NCBI RefSeq assembly: GCF_035609205.1 | Contig: NZ_CP141184.1 | Location: forward strand, 1,364,001-1,428,000 | Reading direction: 5' to 3' | DNA: 64,000 nucleotides | Origin: Hymenobacter sp. GOD-10R | GTDB lineage: Bacteria; Bacteroidota; Bacteroidia; Cytophagales; Hymenobacteraceae | Shown here: one piece after another, positions 54,984 to 62,960 of the stretch | Numbering within the stretch: position 1 is the stretch's first letter | Layout: each line of letters starts with the position of its first letter | Made by a program: the position numbers and the translations under genes | Notes under the pieces: generated by a model | The model's database searches: none | Seen by the model: only the letters and a program-made list of their open reading frames with translations | What the model was told of the DNA's origin: nothing

Positions 54984-55220
54984 ATGGCTAATACGCCCAA
55001 AAAACAGCCGGCTCAACCTGAACCCGGTGATCCGCTATTCAACTTAAAACATGCCGAAGCCGAAGCGGCCCTAGGTACCGATACAAGTGCAATTAACGAA
55101 GCCATCAATGAAGATGGTCCCGAAGATGATGACCTCGACGAAGGCCCTCGTGATTCGCAAGGCAACCGACGTGGGGAAAACAGCTCGCCTGAAGCGGGCA
55201 CCACTGCTGGCAAACACTAA
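54984..55220 (+). CDS. Small acidic disordered protein
   Basis: The 78-residue product starts MANTPKKQPAQPEPGDPLFN and is rich in Glu, Asp, Pro, Gly and Ser with almost no hydrophobic core. A central stretch EDGPEDDDLDEGPRDSQGN is strongly acidic. The only ordered-looking segment is LFNLKHAEAEAALGTDTSAI. No family is recognised; its plausibility rests on the clean start, a stop followed by a strong terminator at 55256-55304, and neighbour-like codon use. It may be a general stress or nucleoid-associated small protein, but nothing shows that. Confidence 0.55.
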   Translation: MANTPKKQPAQPEPGDPLFNLKHAEAEAALGTDTSAINEAINEDGPEDDDLDEGPRDSQGNRRGENSSPEAGTTAGKH

Positions 55221-55255
55221 GCTGCTCGTCTATTAGATAAATAGACTTCGTTTGA

Positions 55256-55304
55256 TAAGAAGCTCGCGGAGCTAGCAATCAACGCTAGCTCCGCGAGCTT
55301 CTTA
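55256..55304 (+). terminator. Terminator hairpin between the small acidic protein gene and rnhB
   Basis: Perfect 21-bp arms (55256-55276 and 55284-55304) with a 7-nt loop AATCAAC. The arms contain AGCTCGCGGAGCTAGC and end in TTCTTA; a true U-tract is lacking. Confidence 0.7.
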
Positions 55305-55317
55305 CGTCTAGAGGCGC

Positions 55318-55325
55318 TACTTTTG
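55318..55325 (+). promoter_or_regulatory. Bacteroidota -7 promoter element of rnhB
   Basis: TACTTTTG matches TAnnTTTG exactly and lies 8 bp upstream of the rnhB ATG at 55334, implying a very short leader. Confidence 0.5.
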
Positions 55326-55333
55326 CCGCTATT

Positions 55334-55909
55334 ATGCTACTTGCTTCCCACACTGGCCAGCGCTTAGAAGCCGGCCTCGACGAGGCTGGCCGGGGCTGCT
55401 TGGCCGGGCCCGTATTTGCCGCCGCTGTCATACTGCCACCCGATTTCGCACCAGCTTACCTCAACGATTCCAAACAGATGACAGCGAAGCGGCGAGAAGC
55501 TGTGCGGGCTGAAATCTGCCGGGAAGCAGTGACGTGGGCCGTGGCGGAAGCTTCACCGGAAGAAATAGCCGCCGTGAACATTGAGCAGGCTAGCTACCTA
55601 GCTATGCACCGAGCCGTAGCAGCGTTAGATACTACACCAACCCACTTGATTGTAGATGGCAAGCGCTTCCGGCCCTACGCAGGTATCGACTATAGTTGCC
55701 TAATCGGTGGCGATGGTCGCTACCGGAGCATTGCCGCCGCGTCGGTTTTAGCCAAAACGTTTCGGGACGAGCGAATGCGGGAGCTAGCGGCTGAGTTTCC
55801 GTTTTATGGCTGGGAGCAGAATGCCGGCTACCCAACGGTCCGCCACCGCGATGCTATCCGAACACACGGTCCTACAGTGCACCACCGAATGGGATTTAGG
55901 CTTTTGTAG
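55334..55909 (+). CDS. rnhB: Ribonuclease HII
   Basis: The 191-residue enzyme cleaves RNA in RNA-DNA hybrids and removes misincorporated ribonucleotides. The N-terminal signature LEAGLDEAGRGCLAGPVFAA holds the first acidic pair (Asp16, Glu17); NDSKQMTAKRRE, the next acidic residue in IVDGKRF, and SIAAASVLAKTFRDERM are also typical. The end YPTVRHRDAIRTHGPTVHHRMGF matches the family's C-terminal motif (HR..GPTxxHR). Length is normal. Convergent with the response regulator gene, which ends 14 bp away. Confidence 0.97.
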   Translation: MLLASHTGQRLEAGLDEAGRGCLAGPVFAAAVILPPDFAPAYLNDSKQMTAKRREAVRAEICREAVTWAVAEASPEEIAAVNIEQASYLAMHRAVAALDTTPTHLIVDGKRFRPYAGIDYSCLIGGDGRYRSIAAASVLAKTFRDERMRELAAEFPFYGWEQNAGYPTVRHRDAIRTHGPTVHHRMGFRLL

Positions 55910-55922
55910 AAGCGTGTCGGAG

Positions 55923-56366
55923 CTAGTCCTTCAGGCGGAGCAGGTCCAGGAACAAGCTAAAGCCATCGACGGTAGAACCACCTTCCCCGAACTTATCGAA
56001 GGTGAGTGGCTTGACGATGTAGCCGCTTACGGCTAGCTCGCGCGCTTTGAGACGGTCGGCTTCTAGATCAGAAGTAGTCATGATGAACACGTTCAACCCC
56101 ACGAACTCGGGGTCGGAGCGGAGCGCTTCGAGCAGTTCAAGACCGTTCATGCGGGGCATGTTGATATCAATCATCACCACGCTCGGTTTGTCGATCTTCG
56201 GCTGGCTGTTTTCGCCGCGTAAGAGGTTGAGCGCTTCGCGACCATTGCCCGCAATATGCATCGGCACGTTGATGTTGTGCTTGCGTAACTCGCGCTGCAC
56301 ATTCATGATATCCATCTGATCGTCTTCGACGAGCAGAATACAAGGTGGGGAAGGATCAGTTGACAT
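55923..56366 (-). CDS. Response regulator, Rcp1-like REC domain
   Basis: The 147-residue protein is a lone receiver domain starting after MSTDPSPPCILLVEDDQMD. The acidic pair (Glu14, Asp15, Asp16), phosphoacceptor Asp67 (VVMIDINMPRMNG), the switch threonine (IMTTSD) and the lysine (YIVKPLTFDKF) are all in place. Sequence features VEDDQMDIMNVQRELRKHN are those of the Rcp1-like class that pairs with phytochrome-type kinases and has no DNA-binding output. It lies 42 bp downstream of the histidine kinase gene on the same strand. It may relay phosphate to a further protein. Confidence 0.95.
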   Translation of the reverse strand: MSTDPSPPCILLVEDDQMDIMNVQRELRKHNINVPMHIAGNGREALNLLRGENSQPKIDKPSVVMIDINMPRMNGLELLEALRSDPEFVGLNVFIMTTSDLEADRLKARELAVSGYIVKPLTFDKFGEGGSTVDGFSLFLDLLRLKD

Positions 56367-56408
56367 AAAAAGGAAAGACCAGGAAAGGAAACCTAGGTCC
56401 CTATACGG

Positions 56409-57953
56409 TTAAGATTTAGATTGAGCTAACTCTGCGTTGCTAGCTGGAACGGCAGCCGGAGGCTGAACGCTAAGCTTGGGCCACGTAAAGATGAAGGTAG
56501 CTCCTTGTCCCTCGCTTGACTCTACGTGGATGTTGCCGCCCTGGCCCTCCACAATCTTCTTTACAATAGCTAGCCCCACACCCGTACTTTCAAGGGTATC
56601 GCGCGCCGTGAGTGTTTGAAAAATGAGGAAGATACGCTCGTGATACTCCGGGGCAATGCCCGGACCGTCGTCGCTCACGGCGAAGGTGTATTGCTGCCGA
56701 TCTTCGCGGCAGCTAACGCGCACGCTACCCGTAGCCGGGTGGTCGTGATACTTGAGCGCGTTGCTGATCAGGTTGGTAAACACTTGCTGAAGTAATACTC
56801 GCGGCGTGACAAACGTAGGCAAGTAGGTGGGAAGGTCTAGCCGAAAACCCTCGGGTGGCGCCAGTGAATCCAGAATTTCCGTAAGCAGCTCCCGCACGTT
56901 CACGCGCTCGGTTGCTTGCTGCACGCGTCCCACCCGGGATAATTCCAGAATGCCTGTAATCAGGTTTTCCATGCGGTGCACCCGGGTGCGCATGAGCACG
57001 AGAAATTCCTGAATGTGAGGCGGCAATTCCTCACCCATATCTTCTTCAATCCAGCGCGTGGCACTCTCAATTCCTCGTAGCGGCGCTTTCAAGTCGTGCG
57101 ACACCACGTAGGCGAACTGATCTAGCTCTTGATTGCGGCGCTCTAGCTGCGTGATCGTCGAGCCAATGGTATTCGACATGGTATTCATCGAATCGGCCAG
57201 TTGGCTAAGCTCGTCGTAGTCGGTATCCTCAATGCGCGTTTTATAATCGCCATCCGCCAGGCGGACGGCTAGGTCCGCCATTTTGCCAATACGCCGCGCA
57301 ATGAGCCGGGTAATGTAGATGGCCCACGTAACACCTAGCACACTCGCCAGCAGCGTGATGGTAACGGAAATGATTCTGTTCTCATTAATGCTGTCCGTCA
57401 GCTTCCTGCGCAACTCGCTACGCGTCTTGAGCTCAGTGGTATCGAAGCCGCGAAACAGTACGCGAATCTGGTCCATCATGAGCTTGCCCGTGAGGCCTTC
57501 CGCCAGCAGCCGGTGCTCCATTCCTTGCAGACCTAGCTGGTTAGGAACGCGCCGCTTTGCCTCCCGTTTCTCACTGATCATCAGATGAGAGTAAGCAGAC
57601 CACTGCTGAAACAAGCGCTGTGCGCGTACGAGTCGCTCGTATTGCGGCGAATCGGATTTGAGCAGACTGCGCAGCTGCACGAAACGACCTAGCAACCGAA
57701 GCTCGCCTTCGTAGTAAGGCTGCAAAATGGCCGCGTCGCCGATCAGCAAGTAGCCGCGGAAGCCCGTTTCCATGTCAATGATGCCGCCCACTAACGAGGT
57801 TGCTTCGCTGGTAATCCGCTGTGACTCGGCTACGCGTTGTGCATTGCGCAGCACCTTGCGCGACAACTGGTAGTTGATGAGGACAACGCCGGCAAACAGC
57901 ACCAGAATGGCTAAGAAACCAGCAATGAGTTTAGTGGAAAGCTTCAGCTTCAT
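56409..57953 (-). CDS. Sensor histidine kinase with CHASE3 and HAMP domains
   Basis: The 514-residue kinase has an N-terminal membrane helix (about 8-28), an extracytoplasmic CHASE3 domain (residues 35-175, with IIDMETGFRGYLLIGD), a second membrane helix near 195-215 (VTITLLASVLGVTWAIYIT), a HAMP linker (RIGKMADLAVRLADGDYKTR) and a kinase core. The phosphoacceptor is His286 in VVSHDLKAPLRGIES. ATP-binding boxes are NLISNALKYHDHP, VSDDGPGIAPE and GVGLAIVKKIVEGQGG. The kinase core is of the phytochrome-like branch, matching the adjacent Rcp1-like regulator. CHASE3 ligands are unknown. The gene is second in a CZB-kinase-regulator operon. Confidence 0.95.
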   Translation of the reverse strand: MKLKLSTKLIAGFLAILVLFAGVVLINYQLSRKVLRNAQRVAESQRITSEATSLVGGIIDMETGFRGYLLIGDAAILQPYYEGELRLLGRFVQLRSLLKSDSPQYERLVRAQRLFQQWSAYSHLMISEKREAKRRVPNQLGLQGMEHRLLAEGLTGKLMMDQIRVLFRGFDTTELKTRSELRRKLTDSINENRIISVTITLLASVLGVTWAIYITRLIARRIGKMADLAVRLADGDYKTRIEDTDYDELSQLADSMNTMSNTIGSTITQLERRNQELDQFAYVVSHDLKAPLRGIESATRWIEEDMGEELPPHIQEFLVLMRTRVHRMENLITGILELSRVGRVQQATERVNVRELLTEILDSLAPPEGFRLDLPTYLPTFVTPRVLLQQVFTNLISNALKYHDHPATGSVRVSCREDRQQYTFAVSDDGPGIAPEYHERIFLIFQTLTARDTLESTGVGLAIVKKIVEGQGGNIHVESSEGQGATFIFTWPKLSVQPPAAVPASNAELAQSKS

Positions 57954-57978
57954 GTACTAACGAGGCTACAACGGCGAA

Positions 57979-58344
57979 TCAGCGACCGTGGCGCAACTTA
58001 TCTTCCATAGCACGGAGAAGTTGTACGATACGGTCGGCCATGACTTGTACGTCGGCTAGGCCGGTAATGGCCTGTTCTGTTTTGCCTGCCAAATGCAGAT
58101 CCATCAGCTGATTAGCTTTGTAGTGGATTTGTTGGTGTACTCGGTTCAACTCGTGCGATTCGGGTAAGTGCTTGTAGGTCACAAGCGCCCGCTCGTTGAT
58201 CCACTTACCAAGGGCGCACATACTGGGGTCACGAATAGGGCCTTCAGCTGTATCGCTGCCGTAGAGAAAAGAGCGGAGCTTGGACTTGAAAAGAAAATGC
58301 TTTACAGAAGCAGTCTCAAAGTCCTGTTTGATATCATCGTGCAT
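57979..58344 (-). CDS. Stand-alone CZB (chemoreceptor zinc-binding) domain protein
   Basis: The 121-residue soluble protein starts MHDDIKQDFETASVKHFLFK. His16, Cys43 (in MCALGKWIN) and two of the later histidines (His64, His70, His74; HELNRVHQQIHYKA) match the zinc ligands of CZB domains, which bind zinc with three His and one Cys and sense oxidants or zinc. CZB domains are usually attached to chemoreceptors or diguanylate cyclases. Here the domain is free-standing and directly upstream (25 bp) of a membrane histidine kinase and response regulator, suggesting a soluble sensor feeding that system; this is inference. Fold and ligands are from the family. Confidence 0.85.
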   Translation of the reverse strand: MHDDIKQDFETASVKHFLFKSKLRSFLYGSDTAEGPIRDPSMCALGKWINERALVTYKHLPESHELNRVHQQIHYKANQLMDLHLAGKTEQAITGLADVQVMADRIVQLLRAMEDKLRHGR

Positions 58345-58544
58345 GAGGGGCGAAAAGCAAGTGGCGCAAGTAAGTAGAACTCAAACGGTAACTGCCGAAA
58401 GAAAGAGATACGTAAGTCATCAAAGATAACTCATCCGCTTGAGGCAGGATGGGCCGGGCAAATAGTTAATTTCGCCCCGTCGCTTTTGCAAGCTGCCGCT
58501 CCTGCTCCGCTGAGCGCCCAACTAAATTCACTAAGCAATACACT

Positions 58545-59651
58545 ATGGCCGAAGACCTCAAAACCGTCACGTTGAACGAGGTACACCAGCAGCTAGGTGC
58601 CAAGATGGTGCCTTTCGCCGGGTACAACATGCCCGTCCGCTACTCTTCCGACCTCGACGAGCACCACACCGTACGGCGGGCCGTCGGCATTTTCGACGTG
58701 TCGCATATGGGCGAGTTTCGGGTCCGCGGTCCGCATGCGCTCGACCTGATTCAGCGCGTGACCAGCAACGACGCTAGCAAACTCGCCGACGGCAAAGCCC
58801 AATACGCGTGCCTCCCTAACAACGAAGGAGGTATTGTGGATGACTTGCTGGTGTATCGCCTGGCCGACGAAGACTACATGCTGGTCGTGAATGCCTCCAA
58901 TATTGAGAAGGATTGGAACTGGATCAGTCAGCACAACACCGACGGCGCTGATCTGGAAAATGTATCGGATGAAATCAGCTTGTTTGCCGTGCAAGGCCCC
59001 AAAGCGGCGGCGGCATTGCAGCCGCTCACCGACGCCGACCTAGGTAGCATTCCGTATTACTCGTTTGTGCAAGGCACATTCGCCGGAGCGCCTAATGTCA
59101 TCATTTCTGCCACGGGCTACACAGGGGCCGGTGGCTTCGAGCTTTACGTGCCGAACGAACACGCGAAAGCTGTGTGGGACAAAATCATGGAAGCTGGCCA
59201 GCCCTATGGCCTTAAGCCCATCGGCTTGGGCGCCCGCGATACGCTTCGGCTCGAAATGGGCTATTGCCTATATGGCAACGACATTGACGACAAAACGTCT
59301 CCTCTGGAAGCAGGCCTCGCTTGGATAACTAAGTTCACCAAAGAGTTTACGAACTCGGCCATGCTAAAGCAGCAGAAAGAACAAGGGGTTGAGCGCAAGC
59401 TGGTTGGCTTCCAGATGGATGGCCCTGGTATTCCGCGCAGCCATTATCCACTGGTTGATGAAGCGGGCGAGCCAGTCGGGGAAGTCACTTCGGGTACTCA
59501 GTCGCCTTCGTTGAGCAAAGGCATCGGCCTAGGTTACGTGAAGTCGGAACTGAGCAAGCCAGGTAGCAAAATCTTTGTGCAAGTGCGCGGTAAGAACTTG
59601 CCGGCTACTGTAGTAAAGCTTCCATTCGTGCCCGGCACGGAGGAGGCGTAA
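58545..59651 (+). CDS. gcvT: Glycine cleavage system aminomethyltransferase
   Basis: The 368-residue T-protein takes the aminomethyl group from the H-protein lipoyl arm to tetrahydrofolate, releasing ammonia. Diagnostic blocks are [34 protein letters not shown], the folate-binding Asp region [34 protein letters not shown] and the ending [16 protein letters not shown]. Length and start ([19 protein letters not shown]) are standard. The upstream 200-bp gap has a weak -7-like TAATTTCG. The H- and P-proteins are not in the window. A terminator with G-U pairs follows. Confidence 0.97.
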   Translation: MAEDLKTVTLNEVHQQLGAKMVPFAGYNMPVRYSSDLDEHHTVRRAVGIFDVSHMGEFRVRGPHALDLIQRVTSNDASKLADGKAQYACLPNNEGGIVDDLLVYRLADEDYMLVVNASNIEKDWNWISQHNTDGADLENVSDEISLFAVQGPKAAAALQPLTDADLGSIPYYSFVQGTFAGAPNVIISATGYTGAGGFELYVPNEHAKAVWDKIMEAGQPYGLKPIGLGARDTLRLEMGYCLYGNDIDDKTSPLEAGLAWITKFTKEFTNSAMLKQQKEQGVERKLVGFQMDGPGIPRSHYPLVDEAGEPVGEVTSGTQSPSLSKGIGLGYVKSELSKPGSKIFVQVRGKNLPATVVKLPFVPGTEEA

Positions 59652-59672
59652 GGAAGTAACTAATTGCGTATT

Positions 59673-59704
59673 CGGACGGTCATGCTAACAAGCATGGCCG
59701 TTCG
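59673..59704 (+). terminator. Terminator hairpin after gcvT
   Basis: Arms 59673-59686 (ending GGTCATGCT) and 59691-59704 (starting AGCATGGCC) pair over 14 bp with two G-U wobbles and a 4-nt loop, followed by ATTTTA. Confidence 0.6.
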
Positions 59705-59722
59705 ATTTTAGGACCATTCGCT

Positions 59723-60445
59723 TTGACAACACAACCTAGCCTCGACGTGTGCTTCACGCCTGAGCTTCTCTCCTTATTTGATTTGCGCGGCCACGTGGCC
59801 GTCGTCGTTGATATTCTACGCGCCACCTCCTCCATGGTAACAGCGCTGGCCGCCGGTGTTACGCACATCGTACCGCTGAGTGAGTTAGAAGAATGTCGCG
59901 CTTACGCCGAACAAGGCTACCTCACCGCTGCAGAGCGAGATGGACGGCAAGCACCGGGTTTCGACCTAGGCAACTCACCCTTCGGCTACCTCAACGAGGC
60001 GGCCCCGGTGCGGGGTCGTGCGGTTGCCATCACCACTACCAACGGTACCCGGGCGCTACAGCTCTCTCTTTCCGCTGATGCGGTGGTGGTGGGCGCTTTC
60101 CTCAACCTACAGGCTGTGGCCGATTTTGCGCGCCAGCAGCAAAAAAACGTGGTAGTTGTCTGCGCTGGGTGGAAAGGCAATTTCAACCTGGAAGACACAG
60201 TCTTCGCTGGTGCACTAGCGGAGCTGCTAGCTCCCGACTTCGATATCACCAGCAGCGATGCCACCTTGGCCGCGCACCAACTCTGGCTGCAAGCCAAGCC
60301 CGACCTAGCTACTTATCTGCTGCAATCGGCACACGTGCGGCGTCTCAACAGCTTAGAAGCTAATAAAGACATGGATTTTTGCGTGCGCCTGAATGAGTAC
60401 GACTTGGTTCCCATCTGGCGAGATGGCCGAATCGTAATCAATTAA
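59723..60445 (+). CDS. comB: 2-phosphosulfolactate phosphatase family protein (ComB-like)
   Basis: The frame begins with TTG at 59723 (MTTQPSLDVCFTPELLSLFD), with no in-frame ATG before the conserved core, so the TTG is accepted; the product is 240 residues. It matches the ComB family: VAVVVDILRATSSMVTALAAG, FDLGNSPFGYLNEAAPVRGR, AITTTNGTRALQL and VVCAGWKGNFNLEDTVFAG are conserved in order. In archaea ComB dephosphorylates 2-phosphosulfolactate in coenzyme M synthesis. Bacterial homologues in Bacteroidota are common but lack the rest of that pathway, so the substrate is uncertain. The gene follows the gcvT terminator and may have its own promoter. Confidence 0.88.
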   Translation: MTTQPSLDVCFTPELLSLFDLRGHVAVVVDILRATSSMVTALAAGVTHIVPLSELEECRAYAEQGYLTAAERDGRQAPGFDLGNSPFGYLNEAAPVRGRAVAITTTNGTRALQLSLSADAVVVGAFLNLQAVADFARQQQKNVVVVCAGWKGNFNLEDTVFAGALAELLAPDFDITSSDATLAAHQLWLQAKPDLATYLLQSAHVRRLNSLEANKDMDFCVRLNEYDLVPIWRDGRIVIN

Positions 60446-60479
60446 TAGTTGTTAGGTAATGAAGCGCGCAGGGCAACTA

Positions 60480-60812
60480 TCAACTATCCTTCAGCTTTTC
60501 GTTCTGGCGGTGCCGGTCGGTGTCCCGTAAGGTTTTCTTCTCCAGGTTTTTTACGAGAGCTTCGGTGAGGTCAACGCCCGTTTGATTAGCCAGACAAATT
60601 ACTACGAACAGCACGTCGGCTAGCTCATCCGCTAGGTTTTTGTCGCGGTCGGAGGCTTTAAAGGACTGCTCACCATACTGGCGGGATATGATACGGGCAA
60701 CTTCCCCTACTTCTTCGGTGAGGATGGCCATGTTCGTTAATTCATTGAAATACCGAATGCCCGTGGTTTTTATCCACTGGTCAACGGTTTGTTGTGCTTC
60801 TCCGATGGTCAT
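60480..60812 (-). CDS. MazG-like nucleotide pyrophosphohydrolase
   Basis: The 110-residue protein is an all-alpha NTP pyrophosphatase. The two acidic metal motifs of the MazG fold are seen: EEVGEVARI and DELADVLFVVICLANQTG. The start is the ATG complementary to 60810-60812 (MTIGEAQQTVDQWIKTTG). Family members hydrolyse non-canonical or excess nucleotides to monophosphate and pyrophosphate (house cleaning). It lies downstream of dtd on the same strand, separated by a stuttered repeat sequence, so the two may share a transcript. Confidence 0.93.
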   Translation of the reverse strand: MTIGEAQQTVDQWIKTTGIRYFNELTNMAILTEEVGEVARIISRQYGEQSFKASDRDKNLADELADVLFVVICLANQTGVDLTEALVKNLEKKTLRDTDRHRQNEKLKDS

Positions 60813-60814
60813 AG

Positions 60815-60898
60815 TTGAGTGAGTAACTGAGTAACTGAATGGCTGGGTGACTGAGCGAGGTCGTTCAACGATTCACTTAGTCACTTAGCTACTCAGTC
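60815..60898. repeat. Stuttered 7-9 bp repeat forming an imperfect inverted repeat
   Basis: The gap between dtd and the MazG-like gene is built of short units such as GAGTAACTGA and its complement-like forms (CACTTAGT, CACTTAGC, TACTCAGTCAC). The left half and the reverse complement of the right half are similar. The dtd stop codon is inside its right end. Similar ACTACTCC-type units occur at 16480-16512. Confidence 0.45.
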
Positions 60899-61345
60899 AC
60901 TCTCAGGTGAGTCAAGGACGATGGTGACGGGGCCGTCGTTGAGCAAGCGTACTTTCATATCGGCGCCAAACTCGCCGGTAGCTACTGGCTGACCGAGGAG
61001 CTTCTCTAGCATTCGCACAAACTGTTCGTAGAGGGGAATGGCAATGGGCGGCGGCGCCGCACCTAGGTAGCTAGGCCGGTTACCTTTACGAGCGTCGGCA
61101 AGCAGCGTGAACTGGCTTACGATGAGCACTTGCCCCCCGATATCCTGCACGCTGCGGTTCATCTTGCCCTCTTCGTCGCCGAAGATGCGCATTTGCACCA
61201 GTTTACGTGCTATCCATTCGAGGGCGCGCGTGTCGTCAGTCGGAGCAAAGCCCGCGAGTACCAACAAGCCAGGCCCAATTTCACCCGTAACTCGCCCCTC
61301 AACGGTGACATTGGCCTCGCTGACGCGTTGAATGACTACTCTCAT
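60893..61345 (-). CDS. dtd: D-aminoacyl-tRNA deacylase
   Basis: The 150-residue enzyme removes D-amino acids wrongly attached to tRNA. It starts MRVVIQRVSEANVTVEGRVT and contains the two active-site segments of the family, QVLIVSQFTLLADARKGNRP (SQFTL motif) and VRLLNDGPVTIVLDSPE (NxGP[VF]T motif). The length is normal. Its final codons run into the stuttered repeat at 60815-60898. The MazG-like gene follows on the same strand. No promoter motif is obvious in the 129-bp gap to the divergent glycosyltransferase gene. Confidence 0.97.
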   Translation of the reverse strand: MRVVIQRVSEANVTVEGRVTGEIGPGLLVLAGFAPTDDTRALEWIARKLVQMRIFGDEEGKMNRSVQDIGGQVLIVSQFTLLADARKGNRPSYLGAAPPPIAIPLYEQFVRMLEKLLGQPVATGEFGADMKVRLLNDGPVTIVLDSPESD

Positions 61346-61474
61346 GGGTTATGGTGGCTATTAAAAGCGAAATGTAGTGCGAAGCTTCCACTTTGCCCGC
61401 CACCTAGGTTACGGCGAAGTGTCGCGTGCAAGTCCTTACTTGCGCCCCGATAAATACTAGATGGTACCTGTTGC

Positions 61475-62959
61475 ATGAATAAAGCGCTGTGGCTCCTGGG
61501 AGCGTTGCTGATCGTCACGGCAGTGCGGCTGCATGGGTTGGAAGCCGCGGCATTACCCGACTACGACTCGGTACGCAACTGGCAGATTGTGCAAGAAGTA
61601 GCACATGGCAACCTCCGCAACCTTTTTCACCACGGCAGCCCCGGCTTCTCGTTTCTCTACGCACCCGTGGCGTGGTTTACCACCGATTTTTACGTTTTTC
61701 AATACCTGAATGCCTTGGTGGCCGTAGCTGCCGTTGGCTGGTTGACGCTCTTTGTTAGCAGAGCGGCAGCGTTAGCGGGGTACGAAAGTGCACTGCTTGC
61801 GCTCTTCGTTGGCACTTCGGTATTCCTCACGTTTTCGGGGCGCGATTTTACGATGGGCTCCTGGAGCTTGGTGGCTTTCACAGGTTTGCTCCAGGCTTAC
61901 TACTGTCGTTTACAGCAAGCTACACCTAGGTCGTTGTTGCGAGCGGCAGTCTGGGTCGCCATTGGCTTGTGCATCAATTACAAGTTTCTGCTCACGTTGC
62001 CTATTCTATTGGTTTTTGAGCTGTTGCAACAAGATGGGCTGTTGTTTCAGCCGCGCAATTTGCTGCGCGTGGCTGGCATATTGGCCGCTCCTTATGTCGT
62101 ATTAGCTGGCGTCAGTTGGCTGGTAGGGTTACAATGGTACCGCTGGCTAGGTGTGTATTACAATATCATGCGCCCTGGCGCCCCGAATGCCGCTGGACGG
62201 CTAGGTATGACCCAGACGCATTTGGATGCGTTTTACTACTTCAAATACATCCGCGACTTCGAGTCGCCACTGATTCTGCTAGCCGTGCTAGTTGTTCCCG
62301 TGTTGTGGAGACGGTTGCTGTTTCAGCGGCTGAAGCAGCCTAATTTGGTTCGCTACCTAGCTATCTGGGTTTACTGCTTTCTCGCGGGTATGTCGTTGTT
62401 GCTAAAAGCACCGCGCGGGCTGCTGCTGATTTACGGGCTGCTGTACGTACTGGCCTTTTTGAGTTTGCGCCGGGTCCTCGACCGGCGTTGGTGGGCGTTG
62501 GTGTTGGTAATAGGGGTTGCCGTTGTATTCAACCTGCGCCGTATCCAGCAGGAGGTGTATGCCTACACGCCTAGCAGCTATCCGAAAGTGGCAGGGTGGC
62601 TACGCCGCCATAATGCTTTACCCGTAGTGAGCACCGTAGGGTTAGGAGTAGCGCCGTTTGTAGCACCCAGCACAATGGCTGTCATCATCAAAGAGGAGGA
62701 GCTATTGACGTTGCGTGAGCAAGGCTACCGGTATGTGCTGCTCGATGCCTATTGGCGTGTAACCAACGTGCGCAACTTCGATTTACTGCGGAAGGTACCA
62801 GCCGTGGCTGCCTGGCCAGAACCCATGCTCACCGCTCCGTTGCTTTTTCTGGAGCATTCTGAGTACACGAGCCTAGGTTACGAAGAAACGCTTGCTCTCC
62901 AGCGAACCGCTAGTCGTGACTCGTTTCAGCTGCGAGTTATTCCCATTCCTCAGCCCTAG
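61475..62959 (+). CDS. Polytopic membrane glycosyltransferase-like protein
   Basis: The 494-residue protein has an N-terminal hydrophobic helix and about ten further membrane segments, ending with a soluble C-terminal part (about residues 385-494). The early loop after helix 1 contains PDYDSVRNW, in which the aspartate resembles the catalytic acidic residue of GT-C glycosyltransferases (ArnT/PMT-like), and HHGSPGFSFLYAPVAWF follows, as in that fold. Such enzymes use polyprenyl-phosphate sugars and act at the periplasmic face of the inner membrane. Acceptor and sugar are not evident. The gene stands alone and is convergent with mltG, which ends 1 bp beyond its stop. Confidence 0.75.
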   Translation: MNKALWLLGALLIVTAVRLHGLEAAALPDYDSVRNWQIVQEVAHGNLRNLFHHGSPGFSFLYAPVAWFTTDFYVFQYLNALVAVAAVGWLTLFVSRAAALAGYESALLALFVGTSVFLTFSGRDFTMGSWSLVAFTGLLQAYYCRLQQATPRSLLRAAVWVAIGLCINYKFLLTLPILLVFELLQQDGLLFQPRNLLRVAGILAAPYVVLAGVSWLVGLQWYRWLGVYYNIMRPGAPNAAGRLGMTQTHLDAFYYFKYIRDFESPLILLAVLVVPVLWRRLLFQRLKQPNLVRYLAIWVYCFLAGMSLLLKAPRGLLLIYGLLYVLAFLSLRRVLDRRWWALVLVIGVAVVFNLRRIQQEVYAYTPSSYPKVAGWLRRHNALPVVSTVGLGVAPFVAPSTMAVIIKEEELLTLREQGYRYVLLDAYWRVTNVRNFDLLRKVPAVAAWPEPMLTAPLLFLEHSEYTSLGYEETLALQRTASRDSFQLRVIPIPQP

Positions 62960-62960
62960 C

